From NCBI GenBank assembly GCA_002483445.1, contig DLHY01000033.1, forward strand, positions 20,693 to 84,692: DNA of 64,000 nucleotides, given 5' to 3'. A program made the translations under genes and the position numbers. The DNA comes from Blastocatellia bacterium UBA7656. Its GTDB lineage: Bacteria; Acidobacteriota; Blastocatellia; UBA7656. Below are positions 61,262 to 64,000 of this stretch, one piece after another (position 1 is the first letter of the stretch; each line of letters opens with the position of its first letter). The notes beneath the pieces are model-generated. The model had not been told where the DNA came from. It was given only the letters and a program-made list of their open reading frames with translations, and ran no database searches.

Positions 61262-61290
61262 TTGACTACCCGTTTGAGCGTCTGTTAGAT
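61262..61290 (+). promoter_or_regulatory. Sigma70-type promoter for metK
   Basis: TTGACT (61262-61267), a 17-base spacer and TTAGAT (61285-61290). The predicted leader of about 78 bases contains GGCTTGCGCTCGCC-type pairing. Confidence 0.6.
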
Positions 61291-61374
61291 TGACTGGCTT
61301 TTAAGACAAGGCTTGCGCTCGCCTTAGGGCGTGACTCGCCGCAGGGATAAAACAGACAGGGAGGCATTGGTTTA

Positions 61375-62526
61375 GTGAGCACAAAGAACAAGCATTTATT
61401 CACGTCGGAGTCCGTCACCGAAGGGCATCCCGACAAAATAGCCGATCAGATTTCCGATGGTGTTTTGGACGCAGTGTTGAGCCTCGACTCTCACGGACGA
61501 GTGGCCTGCGAAACCCTTCTTACGACCGGACTCGTAATAGTCGCAGGCGAGATAACGACTTCGGCCTGGGTCGATATAACGAAGATCGCCCGCGAGACGA
61601 TTCGAGAGATCGGCTACACCCGCGCCAAGTTCGGATTCGACGCCAATACCTGCGGCGTGATAACTGCAATCGACACTCAATCGCCCGACATAGCCATGGG
61701 CGTAGACACGGGCGGAGCGGGCGATCAGGGAATGATGTTCGGATTCGCCTGCAACGAAACCCCTGAGCTTATGCCTCTGCCTATCATGCTCGCTCATAAG
61801 CTCACCCGAAGACTTTCGGAAGTTCGCAAAGAAGGACTCCTCGATTACCTCCGGCCCGACGGCAAATCCCAGGTGACAATCGAATACGTTGATCGCAAGC
61901 CCGTGAGAGTCGACACCGTCGTGCTGTCGACACAGCACGCCGATTCGGTTTCGAACGAGCAGATTCGCGATGACCTTGTCGAGCATGTCGTCGGCGCGGT
62001 CGTTCCCGGCGCGATGATGGACGGCAACACCAGTTTTCATATCAACCCGACGGGCCGCTTCGTCGTTGGCGGGCCGATGGGCGACACCGGACTGACGGGC
62101 CGCAAGATCATAGTAGACAGCTACGGCGGGTCGGGCGCGCACGGTGGCGGCGCTTTTTCCGGCAAAGACCCGACGAAAGTCGACCGGTCGGCTTCCTACA
62201 TGGCCCGCTACATCGCAAAGAATATAGTCGCCGCAGGGCTTGCCGACCGCTGCGAGGTGCAACTCGCTTACGCCATCGGAATAGCCGAGCCTGTCAGCGT
62301 CCTCGTAGACACCCGCGGCACGGGCAAACTCGACGAGATGAAAATCTCTGACCTCGTGCGCGAGCATTTCATCCTCACGCCCAAGGGCATAATCGAGACG
62401 CTCAACCTCCGCCGCCCGATTTACAAAAAGACCGCAGCCTACGGCCACTTCGGTCGCACTGAGCCTGAATTCACCTGGGAGCGCACGGACAAAGCTGATG
62501 CTTTGCGCAGCGCCGCAGGACTTTGA
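61375..62526 (+). CDS. metK: S-adenosylmethionine synthetase MetK
   Basis: This 383-residue enzyme makes SAM from ATP and methionine. Family signatures are G-H-P-D-K-I-A-D-Q-I-S-D at the N-terminus, G-A-G-D-Q-G-M-M-F-G in the middle and G-G-G-A-F-S-G-K-D-P-T-K-V-D-R-S towards the C-terminus. The length is normal. The start is GTG with GGGAGG ten bases upstream. It is followed on the same strand by ahcY, so SAM synthesis and removal of its by-product are encoded together. It is cytoplasmic. Confidence 0.97.
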   Translation: MSTKNKHLFTSESVTEGHPDKIADQISDGVLDAVLSLDSHGRVACETLLTTGLVIVAGEITTSAWVDITKIARETIREIGYTRAKFGFDANTCGVITAIDTQSPDIAMGVDTGGAGDQGMMFGFACNETPELMPLPIMLAHKLTRRLSEVRKEGLLDYLRPDGKSQVTIEYVDRKPVRVDTVVLSTQHADSVSNEQIRDDLVEHVVGAVVPGAMMDGNTSFHINPTGRFVVGGPMGDTGLTGRKIIVDSYGGSGAHGGGAFSGKDPTKVDRSASYMARYIAKNIVAAGLADRCEVQLAYAIGIAEPVSVLVDTRGTGKLDEMKISDLVREHFILTPKGIIETLNLRRPIYKKTAAYGHFGRTEPEFTWERTDKADALRSAAGL

Positions 62527-62528
62527 TT

Positions 62529-62617
62529 TGTGAAGAGGTGAAGAGGTGAGGAGATGAAGAGGTGATGGAACGAGTTTCACCTCATCACCCTTTCACCTCT
62601 TCACCTCTTCATCTTTT
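62529..62617. repeat. Fold-back tandem repeat of GTGAAGAG units
   Basis: GTGAAGAGGTGAAGAGGTGAGG units on the left pair with CACCTCTTCACCTCTTCATC units on the right, ending in CTTTTA. It lies between metK and ahcY and could act as a terminator or an mRNA stabiliser. Confidence 0.85.
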
Positions 62618-62635
62618 ATAACGGGAGATATTTTA

Positions 62636-63916
62636 ATGACAACGAGTGTTCCTGTACCTAATCACGATGTTAAAGATCTGAGCCTCGCTGCTGCCGGACG
62701 GAAGCGAATCGAATGGGCCGAGCGCGAGATGCCTGTCCTCAGATTCATCCGCGAACGCTTCGAACGCGAGCGACCGCTCGAAGGCAAACGGATGATCGCC
62801 TGCTGCCACATCACGACCGAAACTGCCAACCTCGCTCGCGCGCTCAAGGCGGGCGGAGTGGATGCCGTGCTGATAGCGTCCAACCCGCTTTCGACTCAGG
62901 ATGACGTGGCAGCGGCTCTGGTGGCTGAATACGGGATTCCTGTTTATGCGATCAAAGGCGAATCGACCGACACATACACCCGCCACGTTCGCATGGCGTT
63001 GGATCACGAGCCTGACCTGATAATCGATGACGGCTCGGATGTCGTAGCGACTATGGTCAAGGAGCGGCCCGAACTGCTCAGTAAAATCATCGGCACGACT
63101 GAAGAGACCACGACAGGGATCGTCCGATTGCGCGCGCTCGAAAAAAGCGGGCGTATGTCGTGGCCCGCGATTGCGGTCAATGATGCGCAGACCAAGCATT
63201 TCTTCGATAACCGCTATGGCACAGGGCAATCGACTATCGACGGAGTCATACGCGCGACCAACATCCTGATCGCCGGTCGCGCTCTGGTCGTCGTGGGCTA
63301 CGGATGGTGCGGCAAGGGCGTGGCGATGCGCGGGCGTGGGCTTGGCGCAAACGTCATCGTATGCGAGATCAATCCCATTCGCGCCATTGAAGCTGTGATG
63401 GACGGCTTCCGCGTCATGCCGATTTCGCAGGCGGCGAAGGAAGGCGACATCTTCATAACCGTCACGGGAAATCATCACGTGATCGATGCGCAGCATTTCG
63501 CCGTGATGAAAGACGGCGCGATAGTGGCCAACAGCGGACACTTCGATGTTGAATTGAATCTGGTCGCTTTGGGCGAGATGAGCGAGGCGCGAGTGCAACT
63601 GCGCCCGTTCGTCGAAGAGTACAAATTGAAAAGTTCGGGCAATCGGGTCATCGTGCTTGGAGAAGGGCGATTGGTGAATCTCGCCGCAGCCGAAGGCCAC
63701 CCGGCTTCGGTGATGGATATGAGTTTCGCTAATCAGGCGCTCTCGGTCGAGTACCTCGTCAAAAAGCATGGCGAACTGAGTCCTGGATTGCATCTTCTGC
63801 CCGAAGAGGTCGATCAGGAAATCGCCTCGCTCAAGCTCGAAGCGATGGGCGTGAAGATCGACAGCCTGACGCCTGAGATGATCGAGTATATGAATAGCTG
63901 GGAGATCGGAACGTAG
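62636..63916 (+). CDS. ahcY: Adenosylhomocysteinase AhcY
   Basis: This 426-residue enzyme splits S-adenosylhomocysteine to adenosine and homocysteine. Motifs include C-C-H-I-T-T-E-T-A-N-L-A, E-E-T-T-T-G-I-V-R-L, the catalytic V-N-D-A-Q-T-K-H-F-F-D-N-R-Y and NAD-binding V-V-V-G-Y-G-W-C-G-K-G. GGGAG precedes the ATG. Its length fits the shorter family form, without the roughly 40-residue insert of some homologues. It lies directly after metK. Confidence 0.96.
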   Translation: MTTSVPVPNHDVKDLSLAAAGRKRIEWAEREMPVLRFIRERFERERPLEGKRMIACCHITTETANLARALKAGGVDAVLIASNPLSTQDDVAAALVAEYGIPVYAIKGESTDTYTRHVRMALDHEPDLIIDDGSDVVATMVKERPELLSKIIGTTEETTTGIVRLRALEKSGRMSWPAIAVNDAQTKHFFDNRYGTGQSTIDGVIRATNILIAGRALVVVGYGWCGKGVAMRGRGLGANVIVCEINPIRAIEAVMDGFRVMPISQAAKEGDIFITVTGNHHVIDAQHFAVMKDGAIVANSGHFDVELNLVALGEMSEARVQLRPFVEEYKLKSSGNRVIVLGEGRLVNLAAAEGHPASVMDMSFANQALSVEYLVKKHGELSPGLHLLPEEVDQEIASLKLEAMGVKIDSLTPEMIEYMNSWEIGT

Positions 63917-63947
63917 AGCGATCCGACGGAGTTGTTTTACAATTGAG

Positions 63948-63989
63948 CGCGAAGGATTATCCAAGGGTGATTCTTCGCGTTCTTTCTTT
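63948..63989 (+). terminator. Rho-independent terminator after ahcY
   Basis: CGCGAAGGAT (63948-63957) pairs with ATTCTTCGCG (63970-63979, one G-U), followed by TTCTTTCTTT. It ends the metK-ahcY transcript 31 bases past the ahcY stop. Confidence 0.85.
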
Positions 63990-64000
63990 GGAGTCCTGTG

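Noticed and set aside
60817..61374. SAM or SAH riboswitch upstream of metK
   Set aside because: None of the conserved core sequences could be found by eye.
61396..62580. 394-residue minus-strand frame over metK
   Set aside because: Antisense shadow of metK.
62633..63964. 443-residue minus-strand frame over ahcY
   Set aside because: Antisense shadow of ahcY, caused by codon composition.

Overview
This 64 kb window looks like chromosomal DNA of an Acidobacteriota member, probably class Blastocatellia. That placement is inferred from gene content. There are two Oar-like TonB-dependent receptors with N-terminal carboxypeptidase-regulatory domains, two VWFA-related acidobacterial-type proteins, an ECF sigma factor with a very long fused C-terminus, many GTG/TTG starts, and intergenic spaces full of palindromic repeats. 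I saw no rRNA, tRNA, CRISPR array, transposase or phage genes.

Layout. 1-6 kb: the end of a response regulator, a DUF4388/GAF-like protein, a thioredoxin-like protein with a helical-repeat partner, two small secreted Cys-containing proteins and a TPR-like protein. 6-20 kb: a cupin/JmjC-like protein with a GNAT protein, a TonB receptor preceded by a sigma-TM-BON fusion regulator, a divergent flavin amine oxidase-like gene, and a second receptor. 20-27 kb: a PuuD-like hydrolase, an MFS pump, an SDR, a NamZ-like muramidase, a DUF4258/YgiT pair, a degenerate alpha/beta hydrolase, an FmdE-like protein and a phosphate permease. 28-40 kb: an N6 DNA methylase coupled to a zinc ribbon, VWA proteins, an FHA/PBP/SEDS cell-wall cluster, a candidate small RNA and a secreted WD40 protein. 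40-42.4 kb: an APH-like kinase, a histidine-phosphatase-fold protein and a DPPY methylase.

42.4-48.4 kb is a complete vitamin B12 uptake locus with btuF, btuC, btuD and btuB. It is controlled by two cobalamin riboswitches, one before btuF and one before btuB. Both riboswitches carry an AT-rich palindromic repeat in the same variable arm. 48.4-52 kb: a peptidoglycan-binding protein, a thioredoxin, small proteins including a zinc-ribbon plus ubiquitin-like candidate, and ftsY. 52-60.8 kb: a minus-strand lipid/sterol-type oxidation cluster of alpha/beta hydrolase, acetoacetate-decarboxylase-like protein, a GMC-associated domain protein, a metallophosphoesterase, a GMC oxidoreductase and a cytochrome P450. 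61-64 kb: metK and ahcY of the SAM cycle.

The most unusual layer is non-coding. An approximately 80-bp paired-palindrome element recurs directly upstream of genes. At three sites it is flanked by direct repeats that contain the gene's own Shine-Dalgarno sequence, as if it inserts at ribosome-binding sites and duplicates them. At 11.9 kb it appears to have split a formerly tight sigma factor-TonB receptor operon. Several other families of fold-back tandem-repeat hairpins fill other gaps. The strongest candidate for a new protein system is the fused sigma factor/membrane sensor next to its TonB receptor.
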